A DNA stretch of 64,000 bases from Brachybacterium sp. EE-P12 (GTDB taxonomy: Bacteria; Actinomycetota; Actinomycetes; Actinomycetales; Dermabacteraceae), in contig NZ_QXCP01000004.1 in the NCBI RefSeq assembly GCF_003711805.1, forward strand, positions 868,001 to 932,000, written 5' to 3'. The translations under genes were made by a program, and so were the position numbers. This document shows positions 1 through 10,021 of this stretch, piece by piece. The notes beneath the pieces were generated by a model. The model saw nothing but the letters and a program-made list of their open reading frames with translations, was not told the origin of the DNA and ran no database searches. The first letter of the stretch is position 1; every line of letters begins with the position of its first letter.

Positions 1-2781
<2,781 letters not shown>

Positions 2782-2820
2782 CTGCGCGGCGGCACCTCGG
2801 AGACGCCGTGTGAACTGCTG

Positions 2821-2848
2821 TGACGGCCCGGTTCCCGCCGGGCCGTCA
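2821..2848 (+). terminator. Hairpin terminator after gcvP
   Basis: Perfect 11-bp inverted repeat (TGACGGCCCGG / CCGGGCCGTCA) with a 6-nt loop, no U-tract. GC-rich hairpins without U-runs are common at actinobacterial gene ends. It lies just before the -10 element of the next gene. Confidence 0.65.
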
Positions 2849-2856
2849 TCGCGTCC

Positions 2857-2862
2857 TACGCT
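2857..2862 (+). promoter_or_regulatory. Candidate -10 box TACGCT for leaderless transcript of the MetE-like gene
   Basis: TACGCT fits the actinobacterial TANNNT -10 consensus and is followed by exactly 6 nt and then the ATG at 2869. Transcription would start at or next to the A of the start codon. No Shine-Dalgarno sequence precedes the ATG, which agrees with a leaderless mRNA. Confidence 0.5.
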
Positions 2863-2868
2863 CGGGCC

Positions 2869-4080
2869 ATGACAGAGATCCTCACCACCCACGCCGGCTC
2901 CCTGCCCCGCAGCCCGGAGCTCATCGCCGCCAACGCCGCCCGCCCCGTCGGCGAGGACGGCCTGACCCCCGCCCCGACCGAGGAGTTCCGCGAGGTGCTG
3001 CGCCAGGCGGTCCTCGACGTCGTCGCGAAGCAGCGCGAGATCGGGATCTCGCTCCCCAACGACGGCGAGTACGGCCACCTCATGGGCTCGGCGGTGAACT
3101 ACGGCTCGTGGTGGTCGTACATCTTCGACCGCGTCAGCGGCCTCGAGCTCACCGGCAGCGACCACTTCTCCTCCGAGCCCGTCCGCTCCGCCCCCGGGGA
3201 CGTGCGCCTGACCACCTTCCCCGACCGTCGAGACTGGACGATCTTCGCGGAGGCCTACCAGGATCCGACCTCCGGGATCACCGTCGGCTCCCAGCCCACC
3301 TTCCCCGCCGCGACCGGGCCGATCGCCTTCTCCGACACGGGTCGCGAGCTGATCGCCCAGGACATCGCCAACGTGAAGTCGGCGCTGGACGCGGCCGGCT
3401 ACGAGCACGGCTTCCTCAACTCGCTCTCGCCGGGCTCCGGCAGCCGCATCAACGACGACCACTACGGCGACGTGGACGCCTTCCTCGACGCCTGGGTGGA
3501 GGTGATGCGCCCCGAGTACGAGGCGATCGCCGCGGCGGGGCTGACCGTGCAGGTCGACGACCCCTCGATCGCCGAGAACTTCGACCAGATCAACCCCGAG
3601 CCCAGCATCGAGGACTATCTCGAGTTCACCCGCAAGCGCGTGGACGCCGTGAACCGGGCGCTCGAGGGCGTGCCGACCGAGCAGACCCGCTTCCACCTCT
3701 GCTGGGGCTCCTGGCACGGACCGCACACCACCGACATCGAGTTCCGCCACCTCGCCCCGCTGCTGCTCGAGATCGACGCGAAGTACTACAGCTTCGAGGC
3801 CGCGAACGTCCGGCACGAGCACGAGTGGACGGTGTGGCAGGACCTCGAGCTGCCCGAGGACAAGGTGATCGTGCCCGGGATCGTCTCCCATGCAACGAAC
3901 GTGGTCGAGCACCCCGAGCTCGTCGCCCAGCGACTGGAGCGCTTCGCCCGGATCGTCGGCCCCGAGCGCGTGATCGGATCGACCGACTGCGGTCTCGGCG
4001 GGCGCATCCACCCCCAGATCGCCTGGGCGAAGCTCGCCTCGCTCGTCGAGGGAGCGGCGCTGGCCTCCTCGCGTCTGTGA
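2869..4080 (+). CDS. Cobalamin-independent methionine synthase (MetE C-terminal domain) family protein
   Basis: 403-residue single-domain protein of the MetE_C / COG0620 family, the zinc-dependent methyltransferase TIM barrel. It opens with ILTTHAGSLPR, typical of this subfamily. Candidate zinc-site segments are FHLCWGSWHGPH (about residues 264-275) and STDCGLGGR near residue 370. It lacks the N-terminal barrel of full MetE (~750 aa), so it is not classical methionine synthase. Relatives act on varied thiol or methyl-donor substrates, and the substrate here cannot be assigned. Monocistronic: its own -10 box upstream and a hairpin downstream. The start is fixed by the -10 spacing and the conserved N-terminus. 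Confidence 0.85.
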   Translation: MTEILTTHAGSLPRSPELIAANAARPVGEDGLTPAPTEEFREVLRQAVLDVVAKQREIGISLPNDGEYGHLMGSAVNYGSWWSYIFDRVSGLELTGSDHFSSEPVRSAPGDVRLTTFPDRRDWTIFAEAYQDPTSGITVGSQPTFPAATGPIAFSDTGRELIAQDIANVKSALDAAGYEHGFLNSLSPGSGSRINDDHYGDVDAFLDAWVEVMRPEYEAIAAAGLTVQVDDPSIAENFDQINPEPSIEDYLEFTRKRVDAVNRALEGVPTEQTRFHLCWGSWHGPHTTDIEFRHLAPLLLEIDAKYYSFEAANVRHEHEWTVWQDLELPEDKVIVPGIVSHATNVVEHPELVAQRLERFARIVGPERVIGSTDCGLGGRIHPQIAWAKLASLVEGAALASSRL

Positions 4081-4102
4081 CCGCTCGGCGGTCCTGAGCT
4101 CA

Positions 4103-4135
4103 CCGGCCCCGCAGGCACGCCGCCCGCGGGGCCGG
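4103..4135 (+). terminator. Hairpin terminator after the MetE-like gene
   Basis: Perfect 10-bp arms (CCGGCCCCGC / GCGGGGCCGG) with a 13-nt loop, 22 nt after the stop codon, no U-tract. Confidence 0.55.
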
Positions 4136-4255
4136 CCCGTGCCCGGCCGGGCCGCGCGCGACCGGCGACCGCGGGCCGAAGAGTTCATCTCGCCGTCGCC
4201 GGGCCGTCACGTGGGTGTGGCGCGGAGGCGACGCGGCCGGAGCATCATCGAGCTC

Positions 4256-5398
4256 GTGAGGATCCTCGTCATCGCCGAATCGTTCCTGCCGCACATCAAC
4301 GGAGTCACCAACTCGGTACTCCGGATCGCCGATCACTTCGCCGCCTCGGGCGACGACCTCGAGATCATCGCCCCGAAGTGGCCGGGGGCCGACACCCACC
4401 TGCGCACCTCCTGCGGGCGCCGGGTGCGGGTGCGCCGCATCGCCTCGGCCCCGATGCCGGGCTACTCCGAGGTGCGCATCGCGACCACGAGCGCGACCGC
4501 CCTGCGCCGCCGCATCGAGGAGTTCGAGCCCGATGTCATCCACCTCGCCTCGCCGACCATCCTCGGCGGGCGCGCGATGGTCGCGGCGCAGAAGGCCGGC
4601 GTGCCGACGGTCGCGGTCTACCAGACCGACATCCCCGGCTTCACCGCCCGCTACGGCATGTCCTTCCTCGAGAGCGCCTCCTGGCAGCTGCTGCGCGACG
4701 TGCACAACCGCGCATCCCTCACCCTCGCCCCGTCCACCGCGACGCGGGGACAGCTGCTCGAGCACGGCATCGAGCGGGTGCGGCTGTGGCGGCGCGGGGT
4801 GGACACCTCCCTGTTCTCCCCCTCCCTGCGCAGCTCGACGCTGCGCGCCCGCTACGCCGAGCCGGGGGAGCGGCTCGTGGCCTACATGGGCCGCCTCGCC
4901 CCGGAGAAGCAGGTCGCCGACCTGCGGGTGCTGCACGACATGCCCGGGGTGCGGCTGCTGATCGTGGGCGACGGCCCCGAGCGCGAGGCGCTGCGGCGCG
5001 AGATGCCGCGGGCGCGCTTCGCCGGCTTCCGCACGGGGACGGATCTCGCCGCGCACCTGGCGAGCGCGGACCTCTTCGTCCACCCCGGCGAGCTGGAGAC
5101 CTTCGGACAGACGATCCAGGAGGCCATGGCCTCGGGGCTGCCCGTGATCGCACCGCGCCGCGGCGGACCCGTGGACCTGGTCAGCCCGAGCCGCACCGGC
5201 TGGCTGTACACCCCCGGGATGCTCGACGAGCTGCGCGACCGCGCCGGGGACCTGCTCTTCGACGACGCGAAGCGGGCGGCGTTCGGCGCGGCCGCGGTCG
5301 AGTCCGTGCGCAAGCGCACCTGGCCGGTGCTCAGCGAGCAGCTGCGCGGCTACTACCTCCAGGCCATCGAGTCGCATGCGCGGGAGCTCGTGCGCTGA
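4256..5398 (+). CDS. GT4 glycosyltransferase, MgtA-type GDP-mannose-dependent alpha-mannosyltransferase
   Basis: 380-residue GT-B fold enzyme. The N-terminus VRILVIAESFLPHINGVTNSVL is typical of actinobacterial MgtA / PimB-like mannosyltransferases, which build phosphatidylinositol mannosides or related glycolipids on the cytoplasmic face of the membrane. The C-terminal donor-binding domain has GDGPER and the retaining-GT motif E-x7-E in GELETFGQTIQEAMASG. I chose the GTG at 4256 because the conserved beta-strand begins right there and CCGGAG lies 13 nt upstream; the frame stays open to 4139, but those codons look like non-coding GC-rich sequence. The family assignment is firm; acceptor and exact donor are inferred. 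Confidence 0.85.
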   Translation: MRILVIAESFLPHINGVTNSVLRIADHFAASGDDLEIIAPKWPGADTHLRTSCGRRVRVRRIASAPMPGYSEVRIATTSATALRRRIEEFEPDVIHLASPTILGGRAMVAAQKAGVPTVAVYQTDIPGFTARYGMSFLESASWQLLRDVHNRASLTLAPSTATRGQLLEHGIERVRLWRRGVDTSLFSPSLRSSTLRARYAEPGERLVAYMGRLAPEKQVADLRVLHDMPGVRLLIVGDGPEREALRREMPRARFAGFRTGTDLAAHLASADLFVHPGELETFGQTIQEAMASGLPVIAPRRGGPVDLVSPSRTGWLYTPGMLDELRDRAGDLLFDDAKRAAFGAAAVESVRKRTWPVLSEQLRGYYLQAIESHARELVR

Positions 5399-5526
5399 AC
5401 CGGCCCAGCGCCCGCGCCGTCACATTCCGCCACACAGCTCGCCGCTGCAGGGGGTGAGGAGGTGGACTGGGTCCTGTCGCCGATCGGCGGCACGTGACCC
5501 GGCTCCACTGCGGAAAGGACAACATC

Positions 5527-6270
5527 ATGGCGCAGCGCACTCGTCGCCCGCTCATCGGCGTGACCGCGGGGACCCGCACCATGATGTCCGGTGCGTGGGA
5601 GGGCCATGAGGCCGTCGTCGTCAACGAGCACTACGTGCGCGCGCTGCGCGAGGCCGGGGCCCGGCCGGTCGTCCTGTCCCCGCAGGACCCCTGGACCGAC
5701 GACGAGCTCGCGGAGCTCGACGGGCTGGTCCTCACCGGCGGCACCGACCTCGACCCGGTCGCCTGGGGCGAGGACGCGCTGCCCACCGACATGACCCCCG
5801 ATCCCGCGCGCGACGCCTTCGAGACCGCGCTCTACCGCACCGCCCGTCGGGTCGGCGTTCCGGTGCTCGGCATCTGCCGCGGCCTGCAGATCATCACCAT
5901 CGCCGAGGGCGGCCGCCTGCACCGTCACCTGCCCGAGGACGTGCCCGCCCATCCCGCGACCGGACAGCGACCCACCCGGGTCGAGGTCGAGATCGACGCA
6001 GCCAGCGACCTCGCCCTCGCGCTCGGGACCTCCGCGCGGGTCACGGCCTTCCACCACCAGGGGGTGCGGGAGGTCCGCGGGGACCTGCGCGTCGTGGCCC
6101 GCCACGAGAGCGGGCTGCCGCTCGCGGTCGAGGCCTCCTCCGGCGCGGGCGTGATCGGGGTGCAGTGGCATCCGGAGATCGACGGGACGGACGGCGCCGC
6201 GATCTTCGAGAGCCTGCTCACCGCGATCCGTCACCGCGAGGTGGCCGCCGGGACCCGCGCGCTGGTCTAG
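5527..6270 (+). CDS. Gamma-glutamyl-gamma-aminobutyrate hydrolase family protein (peptidase C26)
   Basis: 247-residue class-I glutamine-amidotransferase-like hydrolase, PuuD family. Visible: N-terminal RPLIGVTAGTRT, oxyanion segment LVLTGGTDLDP, nucleophile elbow GICRGLQ (Cys nucleophile) and the catalytic His/Glu in GVQWHPE. Characterised relatives cleave gamma-glutamyl bonds, for example gamma-glutamyl-GABA in putrescine breakdown; no other puu gene is nearby, so the substrate is open. The ATG at 5527 has GGAAAGG 8 nt upstream; an in-frame GTG at 5494 lacks such a site. Confidence 0.88.
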   Translation: MAQRTRRPLIGVTAGTRTMMSGAWEGHEAVVVNEHYVRALREAGARPVVLSPQDPWTDDELAELDGLVLTGGTDLDPVAWGEDALPTDMTPDPARDAFETALYRTARRVGVPVLGICRGLQIITIAEGGRLHRHLPEDVPAHPATGQRPTRVEVEIDAASDLALALGTSARVTAFHHQGVREVRGDLRVVARHESGLPLAVEASSGAGVIGVQWHPEIDGTDGAAIFESLLTAIRHREVAAGTRALV

Positions 6271-6282
6271 GATGGTCCTGGC

Positions 6283-6304
6283 CGCCCGCACCTGATGGCG
6301 GGCG
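6283..6304 (+). terminator. Short hairpin between the C26 hydrolase and the small membrane protein gene
   Basis: CGCCCGC / GCGGGCG, 7-bp perfect arms with an 8-nt loop, 12 nt after the stop. A TAGGAT -10-like hexamer overlaps the hydrolase stop at 6268-6273, so the hairpin could also lie in the 5' leader of the next gene. Confidence 0.4.
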
Positions 6305-6358
6305 CCGAGGACGCCGCATCGTCGGCCAGAGGCCGGGCAGAGTCAGGAAAGAGGCAGC

Positions 6359-6598
6359 ATGAGCAACGAGCATGTCGCGGACACGAGCCGCGCGCACGGG
6401 CGCGGGGACGAGAACGTGACCTCGCAGGGCAACAGCATCGTCCTGTCGGTGGTGCTGTTCCTGGTGCTCTTCGGGCTGTTCGTCGGCGGGCTCTACGTGA
6501 TGTCCCTCCTCACGGTCGCGACCTTCATCGGCGGCCTGGCCATGTGCCTGGTGGCGCTGTTCTGCGCCTTCGACCTGGTGCCGCGCTTCCTCACCTGA
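6359..6598 (+). CDS. Small two-helix membrane protein, unknown function
   Basis: 79 residues. The first ~25 are polar, followed by two hydrophobic stretches (about residues 27-49 and 52-72) with a short turn. I recognise no family. Real-gene evidence: an AGGAAAGAGG ribosome binding site 7 nt before the ATG, good membrane-protein periodicity, and flanking hairpins at 6283-6304 and 6615-6645. Its neighbours are unrelated, so no function is proposed. Confidence 0.7.
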   Translation: MSNEHVADTSRAHGRGDENVTSQGNSIVLSVVLFLVLFGLFVGGLYVMSLLTVATFIGGLAMCLVALFCAFDLVPRFLT

Positions 6599-6614
6599 GA
6601 CATCCGGCCCCACG

Positions 6615-6645
6615 GTGCCCGGCAGCCCTCGTGGCGGCCGGGCAC
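6615..6645 (+). terminator. Hairpin terminator after the small membrane protein
   Basis: Perfect 9-bp arms (GTGCCCGGC / GCCGGGCAC) with a 13-nt loop, 16 nt after the stop codon. Confidence 0.55.
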
Positions 6646-6729
6646 AGTCATGTCCGGTCGCCGACGGGGCGGCACCTCGGGCGTGTGCCGCGCGACGTGC
6701 GAGCGTGACATGGCGGACAATGGGTTCTC

Positions 6730-8019
6730 GTGAACGCTCACTCCCCGTCATCCGATGGAGCCCTGCGTCCCGCGATCCCGCGCGATGCGCGCCATGCGCG
6801 CTGGGCCGTCTCGCTCATCTTCTTCCTCAACGGCGCCTCCTTCTGCGCGATCCTGCCGCGCTATCCGGAGCTCGTGGACTCGATCGGGCTGAGCAACACC
6901 GCCTTCGGGCTCGCCGTGGGCCTCGGACCGCTCGGCGGCCTCCTCGCCGGGCTGTTCGCCGCCCGGCTCATGTCCCGCTTCGGCTCGGCCCGCACGAGCG
7001 TGGCCTTCCAGCTGCTGGCCTCGACCTCGCACCTGGCGATCTACGTCTCCGGCTCCTGGCTGTGGCTCACGCTCGCGCTCCTGCTGGCCCAGGCGGCCGA
7101 TGCGATCACCGACATCTCCATGAACGCGCACGGCATGCGGGTCGAGCGCCGCTATCGCCGCTCCATCATGAACAGCTATCACGGGTGGTGGTCCCTCGGC
7201 GCGGTGCTCGGCGGGCTGCTCGGCGCGGCAGCCGCCCAGGCGGGGCTGCCGCTGTGGGCCCAGGGAGTGATCGGCCTGGTCGTCTTCGGCGTGCTCGTGC
7301 TCGGCGCCGGGCGTCGGCTGCTGCCCGGCCACGACGCGTCCGAGCGCAGCACCGCCGCGGCGGCGGCGCCTGCGTCCTCCCCGTCGGCCGACCCCGGCGC
7401 CGAGGTGCCCGCCGCCGCGACGCCCGCGGGGCGGCGCATCGCCGGGATGAGCCTGCGCTCCCTGGGGCTCGTCGCGGCGCTGGGCATGGTGCTCGTGTTC
7501 GCAGGCTCCACCGAGGACGCCGGCAACACCTGGGGCGCGCTGTTCATGCGCTCGACCTTCGAGGCGACCCCGTTCCTGGCCGGCATGGCCTTCGTCGCCC
7601 TGCAGGGTGCCCAGACGATCGGGCGCTTCACGGGCGATGCGATCGTGGACCGGCTGGGGGACCGTCTCACCGCCCGGATCGGCGCGCTCATCGCGCTGGC
7701 GGGGATGAGCCTCGCGCTGCTGCTGCCCACCCCGGCCACGGCGCTGATCGGCTTCGCGGCCGCAGGCTGGGGGATCGCGACGCTGTTCCCCGCCGCCTTC
7801 CGCACCGCCGATGACCTCCCGGGCGTGCCCCACGGCGTCGGCATCACCGTGGTGGGCTGGCTCGCGCGCCTCGGCTTCTTCATCACCCCGCCGATCGTGG
7901 GCGCCCTCGCGGACGCGCTCACGCTGCGCTACGCGCTGTGGATGGTGCCCGTGTACGCGCTGGGGATCCTCGCCTTCTCCGGCGTCCTCAGCTCCCGTCG
8001 GCGGCGGGCGGGCGTCTGA
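6730..8019 (+). CDS. MFS transporter (YbjJ / FucP-like)
   Basis: 429-residue major facilitator with about 12 hydrophobic segments. A long Ala/Pro-rich cytoplasmic loop (around residues 205-235) separates the halves. The start of the second half reads GMSLRSLGLVAALGMVLVFA, followed by a STEDAGNTWGALF segment also seen in YbjJ-like carriers. Substrate unknown. The GTG at 6730 has no clear ribosome binding site; GACAAT at 6716-6721 is a plausible -10 only 8 nt before it. Converges with the yciO-like gene, 19 nt apart. Confidence 0.85.
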   Translation: MNAHSPSSDGALRPAIPRDARHARWAVSLIFFLNGASFCAILPRYPELVDSIGLSNTAFGLAVGLGPLGGLLAGLFAARLMSRFGSARTSVAFQLLASTSHLAIYVSGSWLWLTLALLLAQAADAITDISMNAHGMRVERRYRRSIMNSYHGWWSLGAVLGGLLGAAAAQAGLPLWAQGVIGLVVFGVLVLGAGRRLLPGHDASERSTAAAAAPASSPSADPGAEVPAAATPAGRRIAGMSLRSLGLVAALGMVLVFAGSTEDAGNTWGALFMRSTFEATPFLAGMAFVALQGAQTIGRFTGDAIVDRLGDRLTARIGALIALAGMSLALLLPTPATALIGFAAAGWGIATLFPAAFRTADDLPGVPHGVGITVVGWLARLGFFITPPIVGALADALTLRYALWMVPVYALGILAFSGVLSSRRRRAGV

Positions 8020-8038
8020 CCGCGGCCGAGCCGCCGGG

Positions 8039-8674
8039 TCAGATGCGGTCGATGTCCCCGGCGCCCTCGCGCGCGATGACCGCTTCCGCACCGGTGAGGT
8101 CCACGACGGTGGTCGGCTCGATGCCGACCTCGCCCGAGTCGATGATGACGTCGACCTGCTCCCCGAGCAGGTCCTGGACCACCCAGCCCTCCGAGGGCGG
8201 ATCCTCCTGCCCGGGCAGCAGCAGCGTCGAGGAGAGGATCGGCTCGCCGAGCGCGTCGACCAGCGCATGCGCCACCCGGTGGTCGGGGATCCGCGCCCCG
8301 ACGGTGTGCTTCTTCGGATGCGCCATCTTCCGCGGCACCTCCCGCGTGGCGGGGAGGATGAAGGTGTACGGCCCCGGGGTCGCGTTCTTGACCAGCCGGA
8401 AGGTCGGGTTGGAGACCAGGACGTACTGCCCCAGCTGCGCGAAGTCAGCGCAGACGAGGGTGAAGTGGTGGTCCTTGCCGACCTGGCGGATGCGACGGAT
8501 CCGCTCGAGGCCGTCGGCGTTCCCGAGCCGGCAGCCCAGTGCGTAGCAGGAGTCGGTGGGATAGGCGATCAGGCCGTCGTCCTCGAGCGCGGCGACTGCC
8601 TGCGCGACGAGGCGGGGCTGCGGATCCTCGGGGTGGATGTCGAGATACTTCGCGGAGCGACGTGATCTGGCCAT
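8039..8674 (-). CDS. YciO-type Sua5/YrdC domain protein (L-threonylcarbamoyladenylate synthase family)
   Basis: 211-residue YrdC-fold protein. It tracks E. coli YciO closely: IHPEDPQPRLVAQAV, the nucleotide-pocket segment LIAYPTDSCYALGCRLGN, then NATPGPYTFILPATREVPRKM and GEPILSSTLLLPG, ending REGAGDIDRI. Sua5/YrdC proteins make threonylcarbamoyl-AMP for tRNA t6A; YciO proteins have the same fold but their physiological role is less certain, so this may not be the essential t6A enzyme. It is downstream of the DUF952 gene on the same strand with an 88-nt gap. Confidence 0.88.
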   Translation of the reverse strand: MARSRRSAKYLDIHPEDPQPRLVAQAVAALEDDGLIAYPTDSCYALGCRLGNADGLERIRRIRQVGKDHHFTLVCADFAQLGQYVLVSNPTFRLVKNATPGPYTFILPATREVPRKMAHPKKHTVGARIPDHRVAHALVDALGEPILSSTLLLPGQEDPPSEGWVVQDLLGEQVDVIIDSGEVGIEPTTVVDLTGAEAVIAREGAGDIDRI

Positions 8675-8762
8675 GCCCGATGGTACGCCCGAGAGGTCGG
8701 CGGGCGCGTCCGAGAGGCGGGCGGGGAGCGACCCGGTGTGCAGGGCACCGAGGGCGCAGTCC

Positions 8763-9128
8763 TCAGGCGACGACCACGAACTCCCGCCCGATCCACTTCG
8801 TGCGCCGCAGCCGCACCACGGCGCTGACCGGGAGCGGACCCATGATGTGCGGGTACCCTCGGCCCTTCCCGTCGACGTCGGCCTCGATGTCCACCGCGAT
8901 CCCGGCCGACTCGACCCGGCCCACGTCGATCTCGAGGATCACCAGATCGGAGGGGCGGTCGGGGAAGACGCGTTTGGCGACCTTCGAGACCTGCTCGGGC
9001 CAGGAAGCGTGGAGGAAGCCCTCCTGGGCGAGATCCCGGCCGCGCGTCGCACGGGTGTAGACGCCCTCCGGGACCGCCGCCTCCCAGGCGGACAGCTCGG
9101 TGATGTGCCAGATCAGGGGCGAGGGCAT
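8763..9128 (-). CDS. DUF952 domain-containing protein
   Basis: 121 residues, a single DUF952 domain: MPSPLIWHITELSAWEAA at the start, then GFLHASWPEQVSKVAKRVF and YPHIMGPLPVSAVV, which are hallmark stretches of this small family. The biochemical role is unknown, though the fold resembles ADP-ribosyl-transferring enzymes. I chose the ATG at 9128 because the family starts there and a TACACT -10 box lies exactly 7 nt upstream; the frame continues to 9428, but that part would overlap the divergent acetyltransferase gene. Transcribed away from that gene from a shared promoter. Confidence 0.82.
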   Translation of the reverse strand: MPSPLIWHITELSAWEAAVPEGVYTRATRGRDLAQEGFLHASWPEQVSKVAKRVFPDRPSDLVILEIDVGRVESAGIAVDIEADVDGKGRGYPHIMGPLPVSAVVRLRRTKWIGREFVVVA

Positions 9129-9135
9129 GAGCGGC

Positions 9136-9145
9136 AGTGTACCGT
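9136..9145. promoter_or_regulatory. Symmetric bidirectional -10 element AGTGTACCGT
   Basis: The decamer holds TACCGT on the plus strand (9140-9145) and TACACT on the minus strand (9141-9136), sharing the central TA. Each hexamer is exactly 7 nt from the ATG of the gene it faces (9153 plus, 9128 minus). The whole intergenic region is 24 bp, so both transcripts would be leaderless and the two polymerases would use the same base pairs. Confidence 0.55.
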
Positions 9146-9152
9146 GACCGGC

Positions 9153-9503
9153 ATGGATGAGACCTCCGCCGATCAGGGCGCGGTGCGCCTGGTCCACGAC
9201 GACGATCGCGACCGCTTCGCCGCCTACGAGGGCGAGACCGTCGTGGCCGTCCTCGCCTTCGAGGACGAGGGAGCCGTGCGGGATCTGCGCTCGACCGTCG
9301 TCGCCCCGGACCGCTCCGGTCGCGGCATCGGCTCCGCGATCGTCCGCTTCGCCCTGGAGGACAGCCGCGCCCGCGGCCTGAGCATCCGCCCCACCTGCTG
9401 GTTCGTGCGCGGGTACGTCGAGCGTCATCCCGAGTACGCGGACCTGCTGGAGACCTCCGGGACCACCCCCGACGCCCCCGATACCGCCCCTGGCGAGGAG
9501 TGA
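9153..9503 (+). CDS. GNAT family N-acetyltransferase
   Basis: 116 residues; the compact YidJ/COG2388-like GNAT form. Motif A is readable as LRSTVVAPDRSGRGIGSAIV (acetyl-CoA loop R-x-x-G-x-G/A), followed by FALEDSRARGLSIRPTCWFV and YVERHPEYADLL, a signature of this subfamily. Acceptor unknown. The start at 9153 matches the 7-nt -10 spacing and the family length. Its stop overlaps the GTG of the phosphatase gene (GTGA), making it the first gene of a four-gene operon. Confidence 0.85.
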   Translation: MDETSADQGAVRLVHDDDRDRFAAYEGETVVAVLAFEDEGAVRDLRSTVVAPDRSGRGIGSAIVRFALEDSRARGLSIRPTCWFVRGYVERHPEYADLLETSGTTPDAPDTAPGEE

Positions 9504-10021
9504 CGTTGACCTACCGCATCATGACCGTCTGCACCGGCAACATCTGCCGCTCGCCGCTGGCCGAGTACGCGCTGCGCGAGGCGGTCGAGACGAGCGACCT
9601 CGCCGGGCAGGTCGAGATCACCTCCGCCGGCACCACCGGCTGGGAGAGGGGGAACCCGATCGATCCTCGCGCCGGTGCGCTCCTGCGCGAGCACGGCATC
9701 GATCCCGCGGGCCACCGCGCCCGACGGATGGACCGCGAGGAGCTGCAGCGGGCGGACCTCGTCCTGGCCCTGGACCACGACCACGTGGGCCCGATCCGCG
9801 AGGAGCTCGGCGCCGAGCGGGCCGAGCGCACGCTGCACATGGTCCGCGACTTCGCGCCCGAGCCTGTCGAGGACACCGGGATCCGCGATCCCTGGTACGG
9901 GGACGAGAGCGACTTCGAGCTCGCCTGGGAGCAGATCGCCGAGGCCGTCGACGGGATCCTCGAGCACGTGCGGGCCGAACGACGGCAGGGGCAGGACGCC
10001 CGCGAAGGGGCCCGGCGGTGA
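9500..10021 (+). CDS. Low-molecular-weight protein-tyrosine phosphatase
   Basis: 173 residues. The active-site P-loop is CTGNICRS (C-x5-R-S) close to the N-terminus, and the general-acid Asp sits in DPWYGDESDFE near residue 137. The family dephosphorylates phosphotyrosine or, in some bacteria, phosphoarginine proteins. The GTG start overlaps the stop of the acetyltransferase gene; a TTG at 9506 is the alternative. Its own stop overlaps the amidase GTG by 4 nt, so translational coupling is likely. Confidence 0.92.
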   Translation: MTLTYRIMTVCTGNICRSPLAEYALREAVETSDLAGQVEITSAGTTGWERGNPIDPRAGALLREHGIDPAGHRARRMDREELQRADLVLALDHDHVGPIREELGAERAERTLHMVRDFAPEPVEDTGIRDPWYGDESDFELAWEQIAEAVDGILEHVRAERRQGQDAREGARR

